Below are positions 8,759-15,515 of a stretch of DNA of 49,202 nt, in pieces. Position numbers and translations under genes: made by a program. The notes beneath the pieces were generated by a model. The model was not told the origin of the DNA. It worked only from the letters and a program-made list of their open reading frames with translations, and ran no database searches. The stretch comes from Spirochaetales bacterium (GTDB taxonomy: Bacteria > Spirochaetota > Spirochaetia > SZUA-6 > JAFGRV01). The stretch spans positions 1 to 49,202 of the forward strand of contig JAFGRV010000402.1 in NCBI GenBank assembly GCA_016934975.1. Reading direction: 5' to 3'. Numbering within the stretch: position 1 is the stretch's first letter; the number at the start of each line of letters is the position of its first letter.

Positions 8759-8790
8759 AATCAATAAATAGGGAAGGTAACCTAAAAAAT

Positions 8791-8889
8791 ATGATTTTCA
8801 GAAAGAATATAAAGAGTTTTTATATTTTACATTCTATTTATTATACTTTTTTCCCCCAAAAATATCATTATGAATGGAGGTATGTATGA
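8791..8889 (+). CDS. Possible 32-residue coupling ORF before the gamma subunit
   Basis: A small frame starts with ATG at 8791 and ends with a TGA that overlaps the next start codon (ATGA at 8886-8889). GGAAGG lies about 13 nt before its ATG. The product is aromatic-rich (SFYILHSIYYTFF) with no known family. The ATGA overlap suggests it might serve translational coupling across the 127-nt gap in an otherwise tightly packed operon. It may equally be chance; no protein-level evidence. Confidence 0.25.
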   Translation: MIFRKNIKSFYILHSIYYTFFPQKYHYEWRYV

Positions 8890-9437
8890 AAGAAAGAATA
8901 ATTATTGCCGGAAGCGGTGGACAAGGTGTTCAAACCCTCGGTTTTCTTTTTGCAAATATTGGTATGTCCGATAAAAAGAGAGTGACATGGTTACCATCCT
9001 ATGGCGCGGAAAAAAGGGGTGGCTTTTCCACATGCCACGTTGTCATTTCCGATGAAGAAATATATTCTCCTTTAATTGAAACACCGGATACTCTTTTTCT
9101 TTTCGACCAGCGGGCTTTAGCAACATATGAAAAGTCAATTGCGAAACATACGGTTGTGATTGAAAATTCTTCATTAATATGCGAGGATACGATAGAAAGT
9201 GGAAATAAAATATCCATACCTGCAACTGATATTGCGAACAGCATTTTCTTTACCCAGGCGACAAATACCGTCATGGCCGGTGCATATTTCGGACTAAAGA
9301 CAGTGTTCAGGATTGATAAAGCAATAAATGTCATGAAACAAATCCTTTTAAAAAAATCAAAACAGATTTTTGATAAAAACGAAAAAGCTTTATACCAGGG
9401 ATTCAATTTTGTGAGAACAAATTATTCTTTTACGTGA
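8886..9437 (+). CDS. 2-oxoacid:ferredoxin oxidoreductase gamma subunit (KorC/VorC type)
   Basis: A 183-residue subunit with the family N-terminus IIIAGSGGQGVQTLGFLFA, followed by TWLPSYGAEKRGGFSTCHVVIS, the conserved PSYG-E-RGG segment of gamma domains. The start at 8886 is preceded by GGAGG at 5 nt; four more codons upstream are not needed. It completes the operon of ferredoxin, alpha, beta and gamma. The 127-nt gap from the beta gene is the only loose spacing in the operon. Confidence 0.9.
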   Translation: MKERIIIAGSGGQGVQTLGFLFANIGMSDKKRVTWLPSYGAEKRGGFSTCHVVISDEEIYSPLIETPDTLFLFDQRALATYEKSIAKHTVVIENSSLICEDTIESGNKISIPATDIANSIFFTQATNTVMAGAYFGLKTVFRIDKAINVMKQILLKKSKQIFDKNEKALYQGFNFVRTNYSFT

Positions 9438-9453
9438 ATACCGATAAAAAAGG

Positions 9454-10074
9454 ATGATGAAAAAAATTAAATGGGTTGTCTGTGATTATGGCGGTGTTAT
9501 AGGGAAAAAGCAGAACAAGGGGATTATTGCCCGGATATGCAAGCTTATCGGTATTTCCATAAAAGATTTCGACTCCCTGTACAGGAAAGAACGGGATAGT
9601 TATGACGCAGGGCTGCTGGATCGGGAAACATACTGGAATCACAAGTTAGAAAGCATTAATAAAGACCCGGGATCTGTTGATATAAAGACGCTCTTTGACC
9701 TGGATATAAAGAGCTGGCTCGATATAAACAAAGAAACAACACACTACCTTTCCTCGATTAAACCCAAGGTGAATCTTGCCCTCTTATCTAATATGCCGGA
9801 AGATATCCTCCCGGAAATTCGTAAACAATCATGGTATAACCTTTTCGATACAGGCATATTTTCCTGCGAAGAAAAAATTTGTAAACCGGATAACAGAATA
9901 TACGATCTTTTATTAAAAAGAATACGATCGGAACCACACGAAGTCCTGTTTATTGATGATCTGGAAATAAATGTAAAAGCTGCACAAAAAAACGGGATCA
10001 ATGGGATACAATTTTTTGATTGCAGGAGTATGAAAAAAGAAATAAATACGAACTATTCTTTAAAGAAAGTGTAA
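9454..10074 (+). CDS. HAD-superfamily hydrolase (subfamily IA-like)
   Basis: A 206-residue protein with the four HAD motifs: motif I VVCDYGGVIG (nucleophile Asp, with GGV in place of the usual DGT as in the acid/epoxide hydrolase-like branch), motif II LLSNMPE, motif III lysine in KICKPDNRIY, and motif IV LFIDDLEINVKAA. An alpha-helical cap sits between motifs I and II. Likely a phosphatase or dehalogenase-type hydrolase; the substrate is unknown. It begins 16 nt after the gamma subunit and may be co-transcribed. Two adjacent ATG codons (9454, 9457) are possible starts behind AAAAAAGGA; the second has better spacing. Confidence 0.85.
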   Translation: MMKKIKWVVCDYGGVIGKKQNKGIIARICKLIGISIKDFDSLYRKERDSYDAGLLDRETYWNHKLESINKDPGSVDIKTLFDLDIKSWLDINKETTHYLSSIKPKVNLALLSNMPEDILPEIRKQSWYNLFDTGIFSCEEKICKPDNRIYDLLLKRIRSEPHEVLFIDDLEINVKAAQKNGINGIQFFDCRSMKKEINTNYSLKKV

Positions 10075-10110
10075 GATATTAGTCAAATCAAATTACAGGG
10101 ACAAAAATAT

Positions 10111-11523
10111 TTATTCCTGATTACAGAATCCGAAAGGACCCGAGGCGGGCAGTTTTTTATGTATTGAATTCCATATTTCTATTAATGTATTTTCGGTGAT
10201 ATTTCCATAGCTTTTATATGAAAATGAACATGGCCGGATTTCTCCGTCTGCTCCAATAACAACGCTCGTGCGTCCGCAGGTACAATAAGGAAGTAAAGTA
10301 ATAATTAAATCGGGGAAATTCTCTTTCCATTTTTTTATATTTGTACGTATCGTTTCAATATTTTTTTCAGGTATCGCTTCGAATTGAGACATTCCCCCCT
10401 TTAAGCCTGTCTTCTTAAACAGACTGATATAACATTCCTTTATTCCGAGAGAAATCATAAATTCAGGGAGATCTTTATGTTCATGAAAATTCCGATTATG
10501 GAGTGAAAAAACCATTCCGACCCTTGGAATTCCGCCCTGCTTTGCATTGTGAATTGCTTTTACGGCTTTTAAAAAGGACTCTTTACCCCGGGACAGGTCA
10601 TGAGTGATCTCTGACAATCCATCAAAACTGATCTCCATGTGATTAAGACCGGATTCACTAAATAGCTTCGCTTTTTTTTGTGTCAGGCTCATTCCATTTG
10701 ATATAATTTTTGTATATATTCCATATCCCCGTAATTCCTTAATTATCAGATGAAGATTTTCCAGAAGAAGAGGTTCTCCTCCCATAATGCTGACATAAAA
10801 AATGTGACTTTCTGCAATATTTTCTATAATCGAAAGAATTTTATTATGTTCCAAACCGGATAAAGCAAAATCCTTTAGATAGCAAATCTCACATTGATTA
10901 TTACACACCGTACAAATTTCCCACAGACAATACCAGGGAATCTTTGCCTGAAAAATTTGGGATTGCAGATAAGAAGGTTCCACACTTTTGTCAATACGTT
11001 CTTTTTTGTGATCATGATACACCGGATCGTCTTTAATAAACCCAAGGCCGGATAATTTCTTTAAGAAAGGCATGACATCATCAATACCAAAGACAGACGA
11101 GAGTCCTTCTCTTATTTTCCGTATCGATGTTTTGGTAATAATAAGTTTCCAGATGACACTTCCGTAGGAATTTAAAACTAATAAAGGATTATTCTTAGTC
11201 ATCTGTTCCGTATTAAACAGGATAAAAAGTTCCGGTGATTCTTCATACCATTTAACATAAGGACCCTCGATCTCCGGAATATGATTGAAGGAAAGTGTAT
11301 CTTCATGAAAAGCATGTTTATCCATTTCGATAATAAAACCGTTTTTTACCAGCGAATCTAATAAGGTTTTATCTTGAACCTCATTCGCGTCGTCAAACTG
11401 AATCCAAAGGTGAGATTGTTTTTTATTCAATTGTAACCGGTTATTATTTATGACATGGTGTAATATCAGACCCTCATCATTTTTCTGTCTGGTCACCAGA
11501 ATGTTGCTGAATTTATATAACAT
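10111..11523 (-). CDS. PqqD-domain/radical SAM-SPASM-type peptide maturase
   Basis: The protein has 470 residues. Residues about 100-165 (LLVLNSYGSVIWKLI ... DDVMPFLKKLSGLGFI) look like a PqqD-type peptide-recognition domain, and residues 1-65 may be a second diverged copy. The radical SAM core carries the CxxxCxxC cluster C207/C211/C214 (CNNQCEIC), followed by the MGGEPLL motif at 247-253. The C-terminal region has C414, C416, C432 and C467 with the GADGEIRPCSF pattern of a partial SPASM or twitch domain for an auxiliary cluster. This architecture is known from ribosomal peptide (RiPP) maturases. The start has TGGAG 10 nt upstream. A 41-residue frame overlaps the start codon and is a speculative substrate. 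FabH and a DnaJ-like gene lie upstream on the same strand. Confidence 0.85.
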   Translation of the reverse strand: MLYKFSNILVTRQKNDEGLILHHVINNNRLQLNKKQSHLWIQFDDANEVQDKTLLDSLVKNGFIIEMDKHAFHEDTLSFNHIPEIEGPYVKWYEESPELFILFNTEQMTKNNPLLVLNSYGSVIWKLIITKTSIRKIREGLSSVFGIDDVMPFLKKLSGLGFIKDDPVYHDHKKERIDKSVEPSYLQSQIFQAKIPWYCLWEICTVCNNQCEICYLKDFALSGLEHNKILSIIENIAESHIFYVSIMGGEPLLLENLHLIIKELRGYGIYTKIISNGMSLTQKKAKLFSESGLNHMEISFDGLSEITHDLSRGKESFLKAVKAIHNAKQGGIPRVGMVFSLHNRNFHEHKDLPEFMISLGIKECYISLFKKTGLKGGMSQFEAIPEKNIETIRTNIKKWKENFPDLIITLLPYCTCGRTSVVIGADGEIRPCSFSYKSYGNITENTLIEIWNSIHKKLPASGPFGFCNQE

Positions 11524-11618
11524 GCAGGAATTTCTCCATTAAAATTCAAAGGAATCTCTGTTTTCACGTTCTGATTATCAAACCGGTTTAGAGTTTTTAT
11601 AAATAGTGCTTTATTCAA
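11493..11618 (-). CDS. Possible 41-residue peptide overlapping the maturase start
   Basis: A TTG-initiated frame (11618) reads through the short gap after fabH and ends 31 nt inside the maturase gene in another frame. The product begins LNKALFIKTLNRF and ends IPACYINSATFW, with one Cys and several Asn residues. An AGG lies 9 nt upstream of the TTG. Its position, directly before and overlapping a PqqD/radical SAM gene, is where a precursor peptide could sit, but there is no repeat, Gly-rich leader or family match to support it. Confidence 0.2.
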   Translation of the reverse strand: MNKALFIKTLNRFDNQNVKTEIPLNFNGEIPACYINSATFW

Positions 11619-11683
11619 GTATATTGCCTGAATCTCAACGAACAGAAGAAGAGAGATTTCTTTCTTCCTTCCCCGTCTCTGGT

Positions 11684-12667
11684 TTACCAGCGAATCAAAT
11701 TTCCACCATAGGTAAGTCCACCCCCAAACCCGACGGTAATAATATAATCTCCCCGGTGTAAAAGTTTCTTTCGATTCATTTCATCCAGAGCGATGGGAAT
11801 ACTTGCAGCCGATGTATTTGCGTATTCTTCTATATTCATAAAAAATTTTTCCAAAGGAATCTTTAGCCGTTTTGAGGCGGCCCTGATTATCCGTGCATTT
11901 GCCTGATGCGGCACAACATAGGCGATATCTTCCGGGGATAAACCGGATTGTTCGAATAAATCCTTAATAATGTCACACATGGCTTTTACGGCGAAATTAT
12001 ATACTCTCTGGCCATCCATACGTACATTTGAATCATAACTTTCCTGATGTGGTCTAAAAGGATTCCTTGATCCCCCAACCTTCCGATATAAACTATCCCA
12101 ACCGGTCCCGTCTGCACGGAGGATTGATTTCACAATTTCACTCTTTTCCGGACCTGTATTCTCGCATACTAAGGCTACTCCTGCCCCGTCTCCGAATAAA
12201 ACGCAGGTACCCCTGTCTTCCCAGTCTGTAATATGGGTGAGTAACTCTACCGCCACAACCAGGATATTTTTCATAATTCCTACCTTGACTAATGAATTAG
12301 CCATTTCCAATCCGTAAATAAAGCCGGAACAGGCGACCGCAATATCCATTGCCCCTGCGTTCCGTGCTTTTATCTTTTCCTGAAGCATACACGCAGTAGA
12401 AGGAAACCCGATGTAGTCGGGTGTTGTTGTTGCAACAATAATAAGATCAATACTCTCCGGGTCAATCTGATTCTCTTCGAAGAGTTGTTTACACGGAATA
12501 TATGCGAGATCAGAGGCTGAGACATCGGATTCTGCAAGATGACGGTATTTTATACCGGTATGTGAATATATCCATTCATCCGTCGTATCCACAATCTTTG
12601 CAATATCGTCATTCGAAAGCCGCTTTTCCGGGACATGACTATGGAGTGCTTTAATGTATGTTTTCAT
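11684..12667 (-). CDS. fabH: 3-oxoacyl-[ACP] synthase III
   Basis: A 327-residue condensing enzyme (beta-ketoacyl-ACP synthase III) that joins acyl-CoA and malonyl-ACP to start fatty acid synthesis. The catalytic triad is intact: C113 in DIAVACSGF, H254 in VVPHQANARI and N284 in EYANTSAAS. The N-terminal DEWIYSHTGIKYRH and the C-terminal GFGGGLTYG are characteristic. The start at 12667 follows AAGGAG at 6 nt; nine upstream codons are dropped. It is not linked here to other fab genes. Its neighbours are a DnaJ-like gene 109 nt upstream and a radical SAM maturase 160 nt downstream, so a role in a specialised pathway is possible although it may be the housekeeping copy. Confidence 0.93.
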   Translation of the reverse strand: MKTYIKALHSHVPEKRLSNDDIAKIVDTTDEWIYSHTGIKYRHLAESDVSASDLAYIPCKQLFEENQIDPESIDLIIVATTTPDYIGFPSTACMLQEKIKARNAGAMDIAVACSGFIYGLEMANSLVKVGIMKNILVVAVELLTHITDWEDRGTCVLFGDGAGVALVCENTGPEKSEIVKSILRADGTGWDSLYRKVGGSRNPFRPHQESYDSNVRMDGQRVYNFAVKAMCDIIKDLFEQSGLSPEDIAYVVPHQANARIIRAASKRLKIPLEKFFMNIEEYANTSAASIPIALDEMNRKKLLHRGDYIITVGFGGGLTYGGNLIRW

Positions 12668-12776
12668 CTGTATCTCCTTTTTAGATTCATTCAATTATGT
12701 GGAAGAGACGAGTATATCATCTTATTTACGGGAGTTCTATAGAGAATGAAAAAAATTTGAGGAATCCTTTGTCCGA

Positions 12777-13415
12777 TTATTCGATAATTATTTCCAGGTT
12801 TAGAAATACAGTTTTTAATCCAATTCCCTCAAGAGAAACTTTAGCCCTGTCTCCATGCTTGATATGAGCCGGTACATGAAGAACAAAAGTCCTGGAACCG
12901 CGAATCTGCCCGAATCCTGAACAGTGGGAACAGACAAATGATTCACCAAAACCCGTTCCATGGCAGTGAGGGCAGATAGATAGAACCGGTACATTAATCG
13001 GGAAATCACCACCCTTCCGGGCTTCTTCCGGGGAAAGGATAAGCTCAAGAAACAGTTCTTTATGTTGTGAAAATCCGTATTCAAAGAAACCCGGAACAAA
13101 TCCGCCGAAAAAATCATCTGTCACCGAAGAAAATGTCTTAATATGGCGTTCCCTGATTAGTTTTTGATTATTTTCCATGTGCTGATAAAAAACAGGATCG
13201 AATTGTCTCTGTTGTGAGTATTGATTAGACTTCTTTGACATTTCTCTCACCGGATTCGTCTGTCCTGATTCCTGAATTTCCATTAAGCTCTTATTTTGTT
13301 CGGATTTTGAATGAATATCGAAAGAACAGTTTTTATACCAGACACGATATGCTTTTTTAATTTTATCTACATCCGCTTCTTTTTCCATCCCAAGGGCAAT
13401 ATAATAATTACTCAT
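12777..13415 (-). CDS. Degenerate DnaJ-like protein lacking the HPD motif
   Basis: A 212-residue protein. Residues 1-30 (NYYIALGMEKEADVDKIKKAYRVWYKN) match helices I-II of a J-domain, but the HPD tripeptide that activates DnaK is missing (SFDIHS instead) and the domain stops early. A polar Gln/Ser/Asn-rich linker follows. A single zinc site is formed by two CxxCxGxG-type motifs (C148/C151, CPHCHGTG, and C162/C165, CSHCSGFG) instead of the four in full DnaJ, and a short beta-rich tail resembles the substrate-binding domain. The start at 13415 follows GGAGGG at 8 nt. It lies 554 bp from the divergent Hsp20 pair. It may bind misfolded client proteins without recruiting DnaK; that is inference. 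Confidence 0.75.
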   Translation of the reverse strand: MSNYYIALGMEKEADVDKIKKAYRVWYKNCSFDIHSKSEQNKSLMEIQESGQTNPVREMSKKSNQYSQQRQFDPVFYQHMENNQKLIRERHIKTFSSVTDDFFGGFVPGFFEYGFSQHKELFLELILSPEEARKGGDFPINVPVLSICPHCHGTGFGESFVCSHCSGFGQIRGSRTFVLHVPAHIKHGDRAKVSLEGIGLKTVFLNLEIIIE

Positions 13416-13576
13416 ATACCATACCCTCCTCATTATTAATTATAGCATGGAATGATGTCTTGGTCAAATAAAATGCAGAAGAAGATAGTAACAGACATAC
13501 AATATTTCTTTTTCCCGGAGACCGGAATACAATCCGTTTTTCTGTTTCATTATGACACACCAAAGGCGTGAAAAGT

Positions 13577-13614
13577 CCCTTTTTTTTGTGGAATTTTGAC
13601 ACAAAAAAAAAGGG
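13577..13614. repeat. Inverted repeat upstream of the DnaJ-like gene
   Basis: CCCTTTTTTTTGTG (13577-13590) and CACAAAAAAAAAGGG (13600-13614) are complementary, differing by one extra A, with a 9-nt loop. It could be a regulatory hairpin or terminator-like element upstream of the dnaJ-like gene. Confidence 0.45.
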
Positions 13615-13767
13615 TATTAATTCTATAATGTGGTACTTTTACTCATTTTTTATTTTTATGCGCGGTTTAATTACTTTAACACAAATAAAATTAATCACTA
13701 TCTTACTCTCATTAAAATAATAAAGAATATACCGCAGCCATAAATATGATCTCTCGGGAGCACATCC
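13615..13767. other. AT-rich spacer between the divergent chaperone genes
   Basis: No gene, repeat or clear promoter was seen in this part; the regulatory elements for the Hsp20 genes follow it. Confidence 0.4.
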
Positions 13768-13814
13768 ACGCTATATATGGGGGCTTCGTACATTAACTAC
13801 TCCATATATAGCGT
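13768..13814. promoter_or_regulatory. Inverted repeat I upstream of the Hsp20 operon
   Basis: ACGCTATATATGG (13768-13780) and CCATATATAGCGT (13802-13814) are perfectly complementary, with a 21-nt spacer. Its centre is about 146 bp before the predicted sigma-54 start site, in the range used by enhancer-binding proteins. It could also form a hairpin in an upstream transcript. Confidence 0.5.
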
Positions 13815-13823
13815 TGTTTTCAA

Positions 13824-13853
13824 ACAATTGTGAGACAACTGTCTCACAATTGT
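13824..13853. promoter_or_regulatory. 30-bp perfect palindrome upstream of the Hsp20 operon
   Basis: ACAATTGTGAGACA-AC-TGTCTCACAATTGT has 14-bp arms and a 2-nt centre, typical of a binding site for a dimeric regulator. It is centred about 99 bp before the predicted sigma-54 start. It is unrelated to the CIRCE heat-shock operator. No T-run follows, so a terminator is unlikely. Confidence 0.6.
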
Positions 13854-13910
13854 CTTCAGAATGAGTGTAGAGGATAATCACGATCATACTAAATAAATTT
13901 TATTCGCAAT

Positions 13911-13927
13911 TGGCATATTTTTTGCTT
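13911..13927 (+). promoter_or_regulatory. -24/-12 (sigma-54) promoter of the Hsp20 operon
   Basis: TGGCATATTTTTTGCTT fits the sigma-54 consensus: GG at 13912-13913 and GC at 13924-13925 are exactly 10 nt apart, with TGGCA and TTGC both intact. Transcription would start near 13937, 33 nt before the start codon. Confidence 0.65.
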
Positions 13928-13969
13928 AAATATTATTAGTACAAAATAAATATTTTAGGAGGTATCATT

Positions 13970-14428
13970 ATGGCACTAATGAGATGGAAAAATAAAGATT
14001 CATACGATCCATGGTCCTATCTGAATCAGCTCCAAAACGAGATTAATGAGCTCTTTGATGTGGACCAAGTGTATACATCCAGGGGATTGTATGACCGGAC
14101 ATCTGCTGTAGCGATTGATGTCATAGAAACAGCAGATGACATCGTTGTTACCTGTGAGCTTCCGGGTATAAATGAAAAAGATCTGGATGTATCAATTACA
14201 TCGAATGTCCTCACAATTAAGGGGAAAAAGGCAGAAGACCAGGAGACTAAAAAAGGCAAGTATTATAGAAAAGAAACCTGGTCAGGGGGATTCCAGCGGA
14301 CGATATCCCTGCCGGGTAGTGTCGATTCGGAGAAGATTGTTGCAGGACTTAAAAACGGAATGCTGACAGTGACCCTTCCAAAAAAGGAAGAAGCAAAACC
14401 CAAGCAAATTTCCGTTAATTTAAAATAA
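13970..14428 (+). CDS. Hsp20/alpha-crystallin small heat-shock protein (first copy)
   Basis: A 152-residue small heat-shock protein. The N-terminal arm (residues 1-45, with the WSYLNQLQNEINELFD helix) precedes an alpha-crystallin domain from about residue 48 (AIDVIETADDIVVTCELPGINEKDLDVSI) to GLKNGMLTVTLPK, which contains the conserved A-x-x-x-G-x-L motif. A short C-terminal extension with KQISV supplies an I-x-V-like oligomerisation motif. Such proteins hold unfolding proteins in a refoldable state without ATP. AGGAGG lies 7 nt before the ATG. It is the first gene behind a sigma-54-type promoter and is followed by a second Hsp20 gene 18 nt later. Confidence 0.93.
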   Translation: MALMRWKNKDSYDPWSYLNQLQNEINELFDVDQVYTSRGLYDRTSAVAIDVIETADDIVVTCELPGINEKDLDVSITSNVLTIKGKKAEDQETKKGKYYRKETWSGGFQRTISLPGSVDSEKIVAGLKNGMLTVTLPKKEEAKPKQISVNLK

Positions 14429-14446
14429 GGGAAGGAGGAGACTATC

Positions 14447-14809
14447 ATGGAAAATAAGAGCGTAACAAAACCTGCAAGAAGAGCATATCCTGCTTGCTGC
14501 AATATATTCGAGGGTGACGGAACAATTATTCTGGAACTGGAAATGCCGGGAGTAACAAAGGACAACCTTGAGATAAAGATAAACGATGACCTTTTGATAA
14601 TTCATGGTATCAAAAATACACATGCAAAAGAAAACGGCACCTTCCTCATCCGGGAAATCAGAGACGCGGATTATCATCATGAGTTTACTATTGACAGAAC
14701 GATCGACCGGAATAAGATTGATGCCGCACTTGATAAAGGGATGTTAACACTGACGCTGCATATAAAAGAATCTGAAAAACCGAGAAAAATTAATGTAGTG
14801 ACTGCTTAG
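14447..14809 (+). CDS. Hsp20/alpha-crystallin small heat-shock protein (second, shorter copy)
   Basis: A 120-residue protein made almost only of the alpha-crystallin domain: CNIFEGDGTIILELEMPGVTKDNLEIKI at the start and ALDKGMLTLTLHIKE near the end. The N-terminal arm is short (about 20 residues) and has a Cys pair (ACC). The C-terminal PRKINVV gives the I-x-V motif. It is quite diverged from the upstream copy, so it is probably an old duplication that may form mixed oligomers. GGAAGGAGGAG precedes the start. The pair ends in a strong terminator. Confidence 0.92.
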   Translation: MENKSVTKPARRAYPACCNIFEGDGTIILELEMPGVTKDNLEIKINDDLLIIHGIKNTHAKENGTFLIREIRDADYHHEFTIDRTIDRNKIDAALDKGMLTLTLHIKESEKPRKINVVTA

Positions 14810-14827
14810 TTGAAGGAAGAGATCTCA

Positions 14828-14859
14828 CCCCCGGGAGAAAACAACCGGGGGTTTTTTTT
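14828..14859 (+). terminator. Rho-independent terminator of the Hsp20 operon
   Basis: CCCCCGG (14828-14834) pairs with CCGGGGG (14845-14851) over a 10-nt loop, followed by eight T. The T-run overlaps the stop codon of the convergent crp-like gene. Confidence 0.9.
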
Positions 14860-15511
14860 ATTCATTCTTTAATTGTTTTCTTTTCGAACTCACATACCGT
14901 GAAAAATCATTAATATTATGAACTATAATCTTATTCTCAATAACATTTATTCTTTGCTGTCTTTGAAAATGCTCAATGACTTTTCTGCATTCATTCGGGG
15001 GCAGACCGGCCCAATGGGCAATATCATCTATGGATGCATGGAGCTCGACTTCTTCGGTCTCTTCCGGCCGCGCAGGCTCTTTTTCCGCGAGCATAAGAAA
15101 AACATCCGCGACTTTTGCTTCTATCTCCTCCAAAGTGAGGATCATAAATCTTCGCTTTTGATCATAGATCCGTTTGGTAAATAATTTAAGGAGTTTCAGG
15201 GCGATCTGAGGATTCCCCTGCATCAATATTTTAAAGTTCTCACGGTTAAACTCTAATGCCACAACTTTATGTAAAGCGATTGCCGTTGCCGAGCGGGGAG
15301 CTCCCTCAAGGATTGCCATTTCTCCGAATATTTCACCCGGTTCCAATACATCAACGGTTTTCTCTATATCACCCATAATCTTCACTATCTGAACCTTGCC
15401 GGAATGAATAAGATAAAAAGTCTCTCCGGGTTCGAATTCACAGAAGATAATGTCCTGATCTTTAAATATTTTCCCAAAGCGCTTAAGCAGGGAATCGCTG
15501 ATGGTCATCAT
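14858..15511 (-). CDS. Crp/Fnr-family transcriptional regulator
   Basis: A 217-residue protein. Residues 20-120 form a cyclic nucleotide-binding (cupin) domain with the phosphate-binding cassette GEIFGEMAILEGAPRSATAIA, where the FGE...RSA pattern keeps the Glu and Arg that bind cAMP-type ligands. A long dimer helix follows, then a winged helix-turn-helix near residues 155-195 (ASIDDIAHWAGLPPNECRKVIEHF). No Fnr-type cysteine cluster is present. It therefore probably senses a cyclic nucleotide. It starts 4 nt after the stop of the cNMP/TPR gene, behind GGAGAGG, so the two are surely co-transcribed. Confidence 0.9.
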   Translation of the reverse strand: MMTISDSLLKRFGKIFKDQDIIFCEFEPGETFYLIHSGKVQIVKIMGDIEKTVDVLEPGEIFGEMAILEGAPRSATAIALHKVVALEFNRENFKILMQGNPQIALKLLKLFTKRIYDQKRRFMILTLEEIEAKVADVFLMLAEKEPARPEETEEVELHASIDDIAHWAGLPPNECRKVIEHFQRQQRINVIENKIIVHNINDFSRYVSSKRKQLKNE

Positions 15512-15515
15512 AGTG

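Noticed and set aside
13768..13853. CIRCE heat-shock operator
   Set aside because: The palindromes do not match TTAGCACTC-N9-GAGTGCTAA.
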